A DNA stretch of 22,910 nucleotides, from NCBI GenBank assembly GCA_019648995.1, contig BLXT01004673.1, positions 661,565-684,474 on the forward strand, given 5' to 3'. This stretch comes from Plakobranchus ocellatus (taxonomy: Eukaryota; Mollusca; Gastropoda; Plakobranchidae). A model generated the notes under the pieces. It was given only the letters and a program-made list of their open reading frames with translations. It ran no database searches and had not been told where the DNA came from. Of this stretch, positions 1 through 11,200 are shown piece by piece; the first letter of the stretch is position 1, and each line of letters opens with the position of its first letter. Position numbers and translations under genes: made by a program.

Positions 1-545
1 AAAAAAAAGGAGATTTAACAAAAGCTTGGGAAAATATATATATATATTTTTTTTTTTTTAAAGGGCGGACAATTGACGTTTACAAAAGCCCACCTTGGTC
101 TATTTCCTGCCCAATTTCCATCAATTTCCCAAGCAAAGGAACCAAATCCACTCAAATAAGCTTAAGAACTTCGAAATGATTTCAAAGGCCTGAAACATTT
201 TTAAAATCCAATTTTTGGAGATGAACAAGCCATGCTCCTTTAGCTGTTTGTACAGTCCTTTATCTTTAGCGTGTACACCCTTTTTGATAAGAGGCTTCTC
301 CACTTAAATTTAGAACCTGTATAGTCAGGAATGTCAGAACAGCATCTGTAACAACAGGAAAACAGAAGTAGCTAGGGGAATTTCTACAAAAATAACATAC
401 TGGTCTACATAGGAACTGGCGCTCCTGCAGAGGTAAAGACAACTGCAACAAAAAAAGTAACAACAGCTTCACATCAACTGAAATAGCAAAACATAGTCTG
501 CTCAAAGAGAATCAGGAAAAAAAAAGCTAGACCAAGATGCCGATG

Positions 546-680
546 AAAAGGGGAATGGAGGAGGGGAAGGGAACTGGGCGAGCAGAGAAGGAGGCAGGAG
601 AAAAGGGAAGAAGAGAATAAGGAGAGAAATAAGAAGGGGTGAAAAGGAGGAGGAGATAGAGAATTAAGGAGGTGGAGGAT
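546..680. repeat. Polypurine tract
   Basis: Nearly uninterrupted A/G on the plus strand with mixed GGA/GAA/GGGAA composition and few pyrimidines. It is not a simple short-period microsatellite. The minus-strand open frame through it is a Ser/Pro/Leu-rich low-complexity shadow. Confidence 0.8.
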
Positions 681-1652
681 AAAATCCTCAGCCCACTCGC
701 AGCATCTTTCAAGATTCAGTCTGTGTCACACCAGTACATCTTCGTGTGATTTTAGCTTAAAAATTCAAATGATATATCATTCTATCATTCGAGTTAGATT
801 GTTTTTGGAAAAGCAAAACATATGGAAAAAGAAAAAAAAAACCTCTTGCTTGAATCCTATAAATCACACCAACATACTATCTCATGACTGTATTTGTGGA
901 TCATCTCAAGCTACATTTATTTAGTTTTGAAAGATTTGTATGCGTCTTTCCACACACGTAGACAGGTAGTTTACTATCTATTTAAAAAAGTAAACACAAG
1001 AGAAATTCACACAACGAGATGAAAAGAACAAGAGACGCACAAAGAGAATCTACCGAGCCGGGGGTAGATGTCAACAAGTTGTCAGCCATTTTGCCCAATG
1101 AAAAAGGCCAGAAAAAAAAAATTCAAAAGCCAACAAGACGTCAACAAATCAAGAGACAGCAGTGAACAGAATGTCAGCAAGAATACCAGAAGTAATCGAG
1201 GCTTCACTGCCGGGCGACTGAGGTGCGGAAGGCAACAGGTATAAGCATATCAACTCTGATAATAACTTGGCGTAATCAACACAATTATATCTGTAGGTTA
1301 AAACCCAAGAGCATCGATGTTATATTCGATATATGGCATCTGGATATTTGTGAGTGAAGTTGTCCAGTTCAGTCTGGAAACGCGGTGATCCACTTAATCG
1401 AGTTACCTTATATTATGTAAATTATCAATGAATGTTTCCAACATAACATGACCGCTACTGGTTTCTCAAGAATGATGCTCGACTTTAGTATTTTCAAACG
1501 CTATGGTCTTCAGTCTGAAAGAAAAAGTAATATGCACCACGCACAGAAATAATATGTAGAAGGTAAACCGGTGATTTAAATAGATCGGTTGCATAATGAT
1601 TAGGTTTTCTACAGTCACGGTGTAAATAAAAAAAAGCAAAGTGGGTCTCACG

Positions 1653-1661
1653 CTTACTCGG
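1653..1661. repeat. Target-site duplication, left copy
   Basis: CTTACTCGG adjoining the 3' (tail) end of the SINE; identical to 1908-1916. Confidence 0.75.
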
Positions 1662-1907
1662 CTTTGTCCAGGTATCGGGAACCAGGAGAAGGGTCCTGAT
1701 TGTTCTTGGTACACGGCATTTGAGGTAGTTTGCCATTACTTTCCTCTCCGCCTTTACTATCGCCGGGTCTTAAGAGGCCTAGCTACCCATTTAGTGCTGG
1801 ATGGACACAGAGGAGCAATAAAAATCTGACTTGGCTCGGATTGTGAATCGAACCCCTGACCTCTTGGATGGTAGCTAACTGCCCTACCAGATGAGCCACC
1901 GCTCCCC
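1662..1907 (-). mobile_element. tRNA-derived SINE with 9-bp flanking direct repeat
   Basis: On the minus strand the element starts with a tRNA-like head: an A-box-like segment (GGTGGCTCATCTGGTAG, around 1884-1900) and a B box (GGGGTTCGATTC, 1845-1856) about 35 bases apart. A body of about 170 bp includes GTAATGGCAAACTACCTC and ends near TACCTGGACAAAG. The 9-bp word CTTACTCGG occurs immediately on both sides (1653-1661 and 1908-1916) and reads as a target-site duplication. The head cannot form a tRNA acceptor stem, so this is not a functional tRNA gene. Retroposition relies on a LINE reverse transcriptase in trans. Family name not assigned. Confidence 0.85.
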
Positions 1908-1916
1908 CTTACTCGG
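1908..1916. repeat. Target-site duplication, right copy
   Basis: CTTACTCGG adjoining the tRNA-like head of the SINE; identical to 1653-1661. Confidence 0.75.
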
Positions 1917-2760
1917 AGTACAAAATATTATTTTGCAGCGCGCGTCAAAAGTAGGCTAGGACTCCTACTTTACATTAACACAGATACTAGCAATGCTTTA
2001 AGTTTCAATTACTCATGTGCATAAATATGCTATCGCTTATACTGGAATTATTGGTGCTTGCTTCATCCCAAATTTTCACTCTGCAATGAAGAGTAAAGGC
2101 CTTCTCTTTATAACTATCCTTTACTTAGATACGCCTACCTTCTTTACAAAGATTAAGAAATAGCCTAACCTTTTTTTTTTTTTAATATTGATAATCAACA
2201 ATAACATTCACCTATTATGTATAAACACTTAACATAGTTTCGAGATGGATTGTTATCCTAAAATGTATTTGACAACATCATTTACCTCATCAATTAAACT
2301 GCAATATACGATTTCCATGAAGAACTGATTCGTGCCTCCCACGTTACTGTCGGATTCCACACCAGCTAATACCCAGTTAAACTCTATAATCTAGTGTCTC
2401 TGTCGGTGCGCAGTCTTGTTGTACTGCTCAGGTGGCAAATAAAACCCATAATGATAATATACTGGCGATAAAATACGGCAGTGCCCATTACAAACATAAA
2501 TGAGCGGTCTAGGTTTCAAGATTCTTTCGCAGGCGCAGCAGCAAGTCGTGTTTGTTTGGATCTGCTCGCTTCAATGATTTCGCCCCATTCCAACAGCCTA
2601 GAAAAAAGGACTAGCCAATTTTTTTTCCTTCTTCTTTTTAGAGCTGTATTGATTTGCCCTTGCTTTTTATGCCTATTTCATCAGCCATAGATCGAACTAG
2701 TTTCTTGGTAGTAGGAGTAATATTATTGATGTCTGTGATTGTGTTCGTATTTGTGTGAAG

Positions 2761-2917
2761 GAAAGAGCTAGAGAGAGAGAAAGAGAGGAAGTGAGACAGA
2801 AAAAGACTACATATCTGAAAGATCAAATTGATATACAGAAAAGGAACGAGAGAGAAAGAGGTAGAGTATGAGAGAGAGTGTGTGTGAGAGAAGAACAGAG
2901 AGGGAGAGAAAGAGACA

Positions 2918-2982
<65 letters not shown>
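2761..2982. repeat. GA-rich region ending in (GA)31
   Basis: Interrupted GA-rich sequence from 2761 runs into a pure (GA)n array of about 31 units at 2921-2982. The long open frames on both strands here (Ser-Leu and Arg-Glu repeats) are artefacts of the dinucleotide repeat. Confidence 0.95.
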
Positions 2983-2985
<3 letters not shown>

Positions 2986-4623
2986 TTCATGGCGTGAGGT
3001 CAAGAATGGAATCGCACTTTTTGGCAGGTGCAGCATTTGGCACTAGCCTTTCTAATGCATGTACTACAATCTGAACGCAAGCTTATCTAACTGTGACATG
3101 TGACCTGCACACATTACACAACGGTTACTATATTTAGAGATCACAACAGGCTTCCTTAACATCATAAAAATAGTTCAGCAAATTTAATTTTGAAAAATGT
3201 ATTCGATATTCGACGCAAACACCCACCTTGATTGCTGTACAAAATACACATGTGCTCTTTATTTATCATTGCTCATCATAACGTTAGTGTCCCTCGCAAG
3301 GGACAAATACCTTTCACAACAATGAATTGTCGATCCCAACTCATGAGCCGATTATCATGGGCAGTGGACTAGATGAGGTCCGAACCTCGAATATAGTAAA
3401 AGCAAAAAAAGAGATCACACTGAAATTATTTTGCCTCCTCCTGACTGTACTGAGCCACTATGCGCACTAAAACAAGTTTTTTTTCACTTTGGTGGTACAA
3501 AGAGGAGTCTTACCCAAATGCTTATCCTACCTATTAGTCGCCAGGGGAAATAAAATGTATTTCATGAAGCCATAATTCCCTCACCATAAATAGTTTCTCA
3601 CTACCATGATGTTAAAGGAGTGAAATAAATTAGCGGGAAAAAAAGGAAGATAACCTAATCTATACAGCACAGTGGATTCTAGACTGACTTACGTTTCTGA
3701 ACAACTCAACAGAATAACAGGGCCAGAAGATTTATCTACAAATACAAAACCTTGACCTATTTGAGGCGAGTGAAAAGGGATGCTTGCAAAAGTCAAATGA
3801 GCTGACGACAAATAATGTCCCTGGCTTCAGTGTTGCTATTTGAGAGACTATGCCTAGTCAGATGAATAATTAATTATGTCTTCCTTGCAGGAAATAAACA
3901 TACATTTGTGTAGGAAAAAGAAATATAATATATTACACCACGCTGGTGTTACTAACTGACAGTAAAATAAAGGTAACCTGAGTAAATATTGCCCAGATCC
4001 AGGCCCTGATGCGCCTCATTCACAATAGAGCTTTATGTGATCTGTGCAACAGAATTTTCATTCTCCTATAGGAAAGACTTTCGATTTTTCAAACAAAGAG
4101 TTAGAATTGCATAACATTGATGATTAAATGGAGACAATTTTAGTCAAATGCGGGCAACTTTAAGGTTCACAAAAAAAAAAGAAAAGAAAAAGAAAAAAAA
4201 ATTCAATTCTAACAAAATTCTCTTCGCCCATAAGTGAAGATGTCTTGTAAACTTTTGGAAAAATTAATGAAAACACAATACTTTTGGATATAATGGCGGC
4301 TGAGTTTTAACTGATCAGCTCCAATTCAATACCGGTATAACTTTTGAATATAAGACAAGTATTGCAATGTAAAATAATTGTCCCCTTTGAAATTATTTAA
4401 GGCTATTATGTGATATGACGAGTTGGAAATCTATCCAGATCGATAGATTTTCTTTTCTGGTGTTCATATTCGGAGGTCTTGTCCTCTTATAAGATATGCC
4501 TGTAAAGATTGCACTGAATGACTTTTACAATCCGTAATAGCAACCCTTCTTCAACCTGATAATTTTCATATCTCATAAGCCTTCAACTCCTTTTCCTTTT
4601 CTTCCTACTACAATGAGATTTGA

Positions 4624-4629
4624 GTTTAA
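4624..4629 (-). promoter_or_regulatory. Candidate poly(A) signal ATTAAA
   Basis: Minus-strand ATTAAA about 107 bases past the proposed stop, followed by a TG-rich stretch (CATTGTAGTAGG). A canonical AATAAA also occurs at 3258-3263 and would give a 3' UTR of about 1.5 kb. Both hexamers are common by chance in AT-rich DNA, so this is weak. Confidence 0.25.
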
Positions 4630-4735
4630 TCCCGCCAGCGACATTATGACCTGGGCAGGGCCAAAAAGCCTGAGACCACCTTGTCATGTGTACACTATCT
4701 CCTACAAAGTTAGAAATCCACACAATCCGGTAACA

Positions 4736-5238
4736 CTATAGTCTAAAGTACCCACCTATAGCTCTGGATTCCCTTCCCGAGGCCTGGCTCATGCAAGACG
4801 AGGGGCGAGAACTGGCAGAACGAAGGCGGGCGTTTTTTAGAGAGGCAGCATTGTTACTTCCTCTTCCTCCATCTGCAGCTGAATGTGCTGAAAAGTTGCC
4901 TGCCTTTAAGCTAGTGGCACTGGCCCTGCCGCCACTGAAAGGTCGCACTTCCGTTTCCCAGTGCTGACTGCTTCTCAAAATGCTTTTGCCCGCCTGGTCG
5001 TCACGACGCTGACTCTGTCGAGACATGACTCTAACGAAGTCCAGGTCATTGCCATCATCGTAATTGTACAAAACTCCCCCATTTTCGTCGTCGTCATCAT
5101 CTTCTCCATCCATCCAGCCATCTTCCTGGACGCGGGACTGCAGAACGTCGGCTATAACAGTGTCTTGGCGCAGGTGACCTGTACCATCCATTGAAGCACT
5201 GAGAGTTGTACCAGTTTTACTGCCAAGCTCTGCACCAT
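4736..5238 (-). CDS. ZBBX: ZBBX exon 14: acidic, probable last coding exon
   Basis: Acceptor TTTGTCTTTACCAAG, phase 1 in, residues 1108-1274. Starts DGAELGSKTGTTLSASMDGT, then an acidic section (DGEDDDDDENGGVLYNYDDG), then RVMSRQSQRRDDQAG, QHWETEVRPFSGGRASATS, and a basic end with LRSASSRPSSCMSQASGRES. Taken to the TAG at 4736-4738 it ends RAIGGYFRL. A possible donor ATAG|GTGGGT at 4756 could splice to an unseen or near downstream terminal exon, so the last six codons are uncertain. Confidence 0.78.
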
Positions 5239-8200
5239 CTTGGTAAAGACAAAAGGGACAAATTTACATATTATATTTTTACTCTTCTCTTCTTCTAAAA
5301 ATATAGACCTAAGCCTTGGATATGGAAGGGAAAGTTCCACAGGCCACAATTTAATGTCTGTTCAATTCCCTGGGGATCTTATACGCCGATGGTTGCTTCC
5401 GATAAGCAAATGTTCAGCTATGAAAAGACATAGCTGTAGCTGTTATGCAGCAGTGGGGCTAGGGGCATATATGTCCTTCTGAAGGATTTGCTTAGTCTAT
5501 GAGATATAATCCTTGTCATTCCCCATCCCAAGATGAGCATCCTATTTTGCTTCCCTCAAATCGCTTAGGATTAATTTCAAACATTGACACGTATCTATGT
5601 CCATTGATTGCAGACTATCAAATAAATGACTTTGATATTAAAAAATAGCAACTAAAAAATATATTACTCTTCATTACGAAATAAAAGCAATGTCAATTAA
5701 AGTCCCGTTTGAATTAGACAGTACCAAACTATTAGTTTTTTTTGTCATGGAATAGATATTTCCAGTATGAATTCCACTGATTTGCTGTACAAAGCAACTT
5801 ATCCACTTAAATATGCTTAATTTAACTTTCATGATCTTTTCACCGCCTTCAATGTCTACAACGTTTTTAAAGTGTAATTTGTCAAGATTCACATCCACTG
5901 CTGTCTAGAACTACTTGTACTGACCTAAATCTCTTGCTTATACACCCTTCCTAGGTATTTTGCCAGAGATCTATAAATAATTTGATTTCTTCATTCTATC
6001 TCAAGCATTTCTATTAGATATCATCCTTTTTTTTTCTACAAAATGTATTTTACTGCCTGCAAGGAAATACAAAGGCAAAAAAATTACAAATGTTATTATA
6101 AAAAAGTCCTGTTTTTCTTGAAACGAATGATTCTGCAGATTTGCAGACAAATTTATTTTGATGTCGGTGACCTTCCCCTTCTTGCGCAAGGAAAACTACT
6201 GCATTTTTGTAAACGCTTTAAAAATCTTCTGCTCATATTATGATGCTTTCAAAGTAAGAGAAAAATCCATCTAATACTATTGAAAATTTTAAACAATTAG
6301 TTCTTATTACTGGTTTGAAAAAAAATTGTAAAAAAAAAATCTACAGCAACAACAGCTACAAACAAATAATTTGTACTAGCGCAAGATAAATAAATTTAGT
6401 TTCATTAGGACAGTATATAGCAATGCAACAGAAAGATAAAAGCTAGAAAAACGGACTCAAATGGAGATGGTAGTAACAAGCAAAATCTTGATCTTAATGA
6501 GGAAGAGAGAAATGATGGTTCAAGTGACCATAAAATGAAGATCATAGGTTGATTAAGAACATAGGAGTGTCCCTGAGATAAGAAGAAGTTAAGGGGAGGC
6601 TAACAGTCAACCTTTTTCACTTCCATGGATTCTTCTGAACTGTTTGGATGGCATTCATGTTCATTTTAGACAAGAAAAGTTTTGTATCTCGGAAAAGAGA
6701 TCTTATCCTAAGAATAACTGTATTCAAATTTTTGTACATTGTAATGATTTGACACAGATAGACTCTATGTGCAATACATGAATCAAACAAAATTTATACC
6801 TAACATCACATTTCTGACCACATTTGTGACATATTTGTTTAAGTCCTGATATTGAGAAAGAAGCCGGTTAAAAAGCATAACTTTTTAGCAGAGAGTCCCA
6901 TGATACTGTTCTTTGAAACGCAGAAAATTTAAACTTTGCGCATCATCAAACAAATCAAGATAGTAGAATTTCCTTCCTCTTACTATGAAAGGATCTTCAG
7001 AAAACAAAACTTAAAATAGTTTTTAACAACATTAGTAGGACTGTTATCAAAAGAAGGGAATATACTTTACTACTATCGTTTGGCTTTGTAAGTCCAAAGA
7101 ACCTGATATAAATTGCCTGATTCAGATGGTTTTGAGAACGAATCAAAATGTGCATATGTTGACTCACTCCGGCATGGTCATATTTCCAATTAATATGCAA
7201 AGCAAGGTAGAGAATTTGTAAAAAGTATGAGAACTTGCCTTCATGAAAAACTATTGGTCATGAGTAATAGAGAAAGATGTCGCCATAAATTTATAAGACA
7301 TATGGATGAAAACTTTTGACCTAGCATCTATACGATTACCTCTGGAGCTGACTGGTCGCCACTGCTGCGAGGGTGTCCTGTTTCTCTGTACTGTGTTGAT
7401 TCTACTAGACATACTCGCTGGCCTGTTGTGTGGTTCTGAGTGTGGCTTGGCCTTTAGTGGCTGTGAATTTGTGTGTATGTCAGACATATGTCTTCTCAAA
7501 CCAGCAGAGGATTTTGTGCTTTGTTTTGATGCTGATGTGGACTCCATCTGCACTCTGTGTCCCGATGAAGCTTCATTGTCATGTGTGCTATGATTGGTTG
7601 AGAAATTCAAATGGCCAGACTGTCTTAGGTTGGACTGATGGTCTCTTTTTGCCGAGGTTGCAACAAGTCTGCGAGACTCAGATGGTGAAGCAGCAGTCTG
7701 GGAGTGAGGATCAGAGGACAGGTCTGAGGAGGATCTTACACTGCGTCTCGATAGCTGGGCTGATCTGGCTGCCTGAGAGCTTGCACCCCTTCCAAATGAC
7801 CCAGTTTCCAACTCTGGTTTATGACTTGCCACAGGCGGTGGTGGGGTAGGAACCATATTTGATGGAGGCAGTGGGGATGATACAGTTCTGCTGCTACTCC
7901 CACTAAAACGCCTTAGATTTGCAGACCTTCTGGCTATGTTCTCAGGATGAGCGCCCACAGACTCATTCTGATCAACTGACTTTTGAATTTCGGTAGATCC
8001 AGTTATAGAGGAGTTTGCACTGCTGTTGTACACACTGTCCAAACTGTCAGGATTGCCTGGTGTAAAAGATCTCCTATTGGCACTTTTTCTGCGAGTAGCA
8101 CGAGAAGGTGTTGGAGTGACATCATCATCATCTCTGTTTGCTTCCTCCAGCTGTCTAAAAGTTTGATCTGAGTTCACATGATGATGATGAGGATGTCTGA

Positions 8201-11200
8201 CATCATGTGGTGTAGAAGGCTTCATACTGCCGTGTTGCTCCAGCCTATGTCGATTACGAGAAGGCAATCCTGGTGTTGGTGTTGTGGCTGATGATTCTGT
8301 TCCTTCTGCTGCTGCCGCTGCTGCTGCATCCTCAGTAAACATCTCATCACCAAAGACAAGAGATGAATTCAGGCCAAACTCGTCAGGATGAAAACGAGAG
8401 CTGTAAGAAGATATAGAAAAATTATTTTTACTTTCTTGAAGAATAAGCTAGTCACAAATTCAAAACTAGAAAAAAAGGAAGGTTGAAAGTTATTGATCCT
8501 TTGACCTTTGTTTTAAAAGAAGGGGGAAAAGACCTCAGATATTACTCTAAAGATAAACCTTTCATTGTCTCTAGTTTTAATAAGTTTCACACAAAAACAT
8601 GCCATGCAAAAACACAGGCTTTGAAAGTTACCTACAAGGGCCTGCACTCATGTAGAGCTTGGTACAGGGAGTCAACTCTTACAAGAAGAGGGGAAATGAA
8701 ATAATCAAATGATGTAATAACTATGTAGTAAAAAAATTCACTCTAAATTATTTCTTAATGACAGCTGTCATATACTCTTTTTGAAAAAGGGAATCTTAGT
8801 GTTTCATTGCAAAGTGCAGTGTCCCAAAAAACCATGTAAAATAATCATTATGATCTACAATCAGGCCTTTAACCAGGAACAAAATATTTGCTTTAAAAAA
8901 TCTTGATCTATCATAGCTACCAGTTCGTCCATTTTGTTCTCTACGCCAGGCTATTTCATTATATTATCCATTTGGGAGAATAGACTGAATTGTCTTAGCC
9001 ATGTTATTATATATTCTGATGTCTACCCTACACATGCCTAATGACATTTCTGTATGTTCTTTGTAAGCAATCTTGTCTGCTTTATCTGTTTCCTGAATTG
9101 CTTTGCTATTTTTCCCTGCTGCTTATAAAATATGAGTATCCCTCTAAGGAACCACACCAGTGTCTAATTCCCTTACTACTTTTCTTATTGAAAAAAGCAA
9201 CATCTTATCAAGAAAGATAAATCAGTCTTTCAAAGGAGCATTTGTGTTTAACAAAATATGAAGCCCAAGCTGTTTTTGCCTAACTTACTTGTTATGACTG
9301 GATGATGGTCGCCACTCTGTTGCCTTGCCACTCATTTGACCACTGTAAGAATATGACATGGTCATCTCCTCTTGAGGCTCCTCAAGCTTGACCTCACTCA
9401 AAGGGACAGCTTCTCCAAGGCTGCTGTCTGGACGCCATGACTTGGGGGCCATCTTGTACACTGATTTAGAAAAGTAAATAAATAATTAAAAAAAAAAAAC
9501 TTTTATGGAAATAAAACCAAAAATATGACAGATCAAAATCCCTGCATGCATTCCATGACTTGGGGGCCATCTTGTGTACTGATTTAGAAAAGTAAATAAA
9601 TAATTAAAAAAAAAAAACTTTTATGGAAATAAAACCAAAAATATGACAGATCAAAATCCCTGCATGCATTCCATGACTTGGGGGCCATCTTGTACACTGA
9701 TTTAGAAAAGTAAATAAATAATTAAAAAAAAAAACTTTTATGGAAATAAAACCAAAAATATGACAGATCAAAATCCCTGCATGTATAACTTTGCCTTTAA
9801 CATACAAAACTTCGCTGTCAACTTTTTAGTAATGTTAATTAAAGTTCGTAAATTTTGCTACAGGGATTTTAAAATCTAAATTACTTTTAAATAATTGCTC
9901 CCACAAAAATTTAACTTTCTTTTGCTCAAAAATGTTATCTCCAACATATAACTGATGAACAATGGTATAAAAATAAATAAGGAGTTTTTTGAAAAACTGA
10001 AAGGTATAGTTCAGCCTTTTTGAACTTGAATATAAAAAGAATGCTCTTAAATAATAGTTCAACATATTATTTTATGGTCATAGCCCCATACTAGGAGTTC
10101 ACGTACATTTATAACTGATCTTAAACTTTTCCTCCCTTGCACTGGTTCCACCATCTGCTCTACTCTTTGGCCTTGATGCTGATGAAGGCTTCCTTCCCTT
10201 GGAAGGGGTGAGAACTCTGTCCTCACCAGGTGGTGGAGGTGCTTGCCCTTCCACCCCAGCCAGAAAAAACTCCTCCAGAGGTGACTGGTATGTGTATGTG
10301 TGCTCTGGCGATTGAACCATCTGGGCTACTTGTTTTAAAGCAGTGCTAGGAGACTTGGTCAGGGTGCCTTCAATTCTAAGTAAACAAAAAGGAAAGAAAG
10401 AATCACTGAAAGTAATTAAATTGCATTTTAATATGTCAGGTTTTTTTTGTTTTTTTAATGCATTTACTTCACAAATAAATTTATAAACAAAAACATCAGA
10501 AGAAATTATATTTTAAATTGATATTCGCTCTCTCTAAACGTTCAGATGATAAACGAGTTCACATCAATATTCAAAGTAATTATGATACTGTCACACCATG
10601 TCATTTGTTAGTAAAGTTCCTTGATAATTTAACTCAAAAAAGGTCGCACCAACGGAGCCTCCGTTGATAAGGTGGGTCAAATCTGGTCACAGCAACGGAG
10701 CGTCCGTTGCTTCCTGGTCCAACAACAGGTCGCAGCAACGGACGCTCCGTTGCTCCGCTATTCTTGATTTTAAGCGACATATACTAATCCAATCCATTAT
10801 TTGTCGACCTGAACCAAGTTTTACTGCAATGTTTATCATTTTCACTTCCGTTTTCGTAGTTTTCTTCCTTACTTTGTATCAAAATTCTACGCAAAGCGCG
10901 CATTGTTTGTTCGTGTAGATCTAGATCTAGAGATCGAGATTTGTTCTTTCTTTCAGTTCACTAACTTTGAATTGGGCCTATAAAAAAAATTGTAAATCTT
11001 GTTCAAATATTAAAAAAAACTCTAAATTATAATTGTTTTAAAACTTGCTATGCTAATTTTTCAAGAGATAAGCATACTATTAGGCTACCTAAATGGTTTT
11101 GAACCGACAAAGTGATCGATCAGTTAGCCGAAAGTGACGACTATGCTATTGATGAAGATGAGGATTTCTTATTATAGCTTCAATGAATCAGATAGATCAA

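Larger units (their letters stand above)
1..4735. other. Region downstream of ZBBX: 3' UTR and intergenic
   Basis: Holds the polypurine tract, the SINE and the GA tract listed separately, plus A-rich runs near 4171-4200. I see no conserved coding sequence or convincing splice-bounded exon on either strand. A 47-codon Lys/Ser-rich plus-strand frame at about 1098-1241 has no support beyond being open. Confidence 0.6.

Noticed and set aside
1098-1241. Plus-strand 47-codon Lys/Ser-rich frame (MKKARKKKFKSQQDV...)
   Set aside because: Open but short, with no conserved motif and no second exon; treated as chance.
1831-1907. tRNA gene on the minus strand
   Set aside because: A- and B-box-like words are present but the ends do not pair as an acceptor stem, and the segment continues into a repeat body with a flanking duplication, so it is a SINE head.
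2638-3074. Long open frames on both strands with Ser-Leu or Arg-Glu repeats
   Set aside because: Produced by the GA/CT dinucleotide array; no start context, domains or splice support.
7306-7849. Plus-strand open frames of 95 and 139 codons
   Set aside because: They lie antisense to ZBBX exon 13, whose frame, splice sites and composition explain the open reading.
9604-9807. Minus-strand 67-codon frame with an internal amino-acid repeat
   Set aside because: It is simply two units of the 118-bp tandem repeat read in one frame, largely intronic.
10664-10918. Plus-strand 84-codon frame starting in the palindrome array
   Set aside because: The first third is the 43-bp repeat and the remainder is a hydrophobic AT-rich stretch without similarity; no gene evidence.
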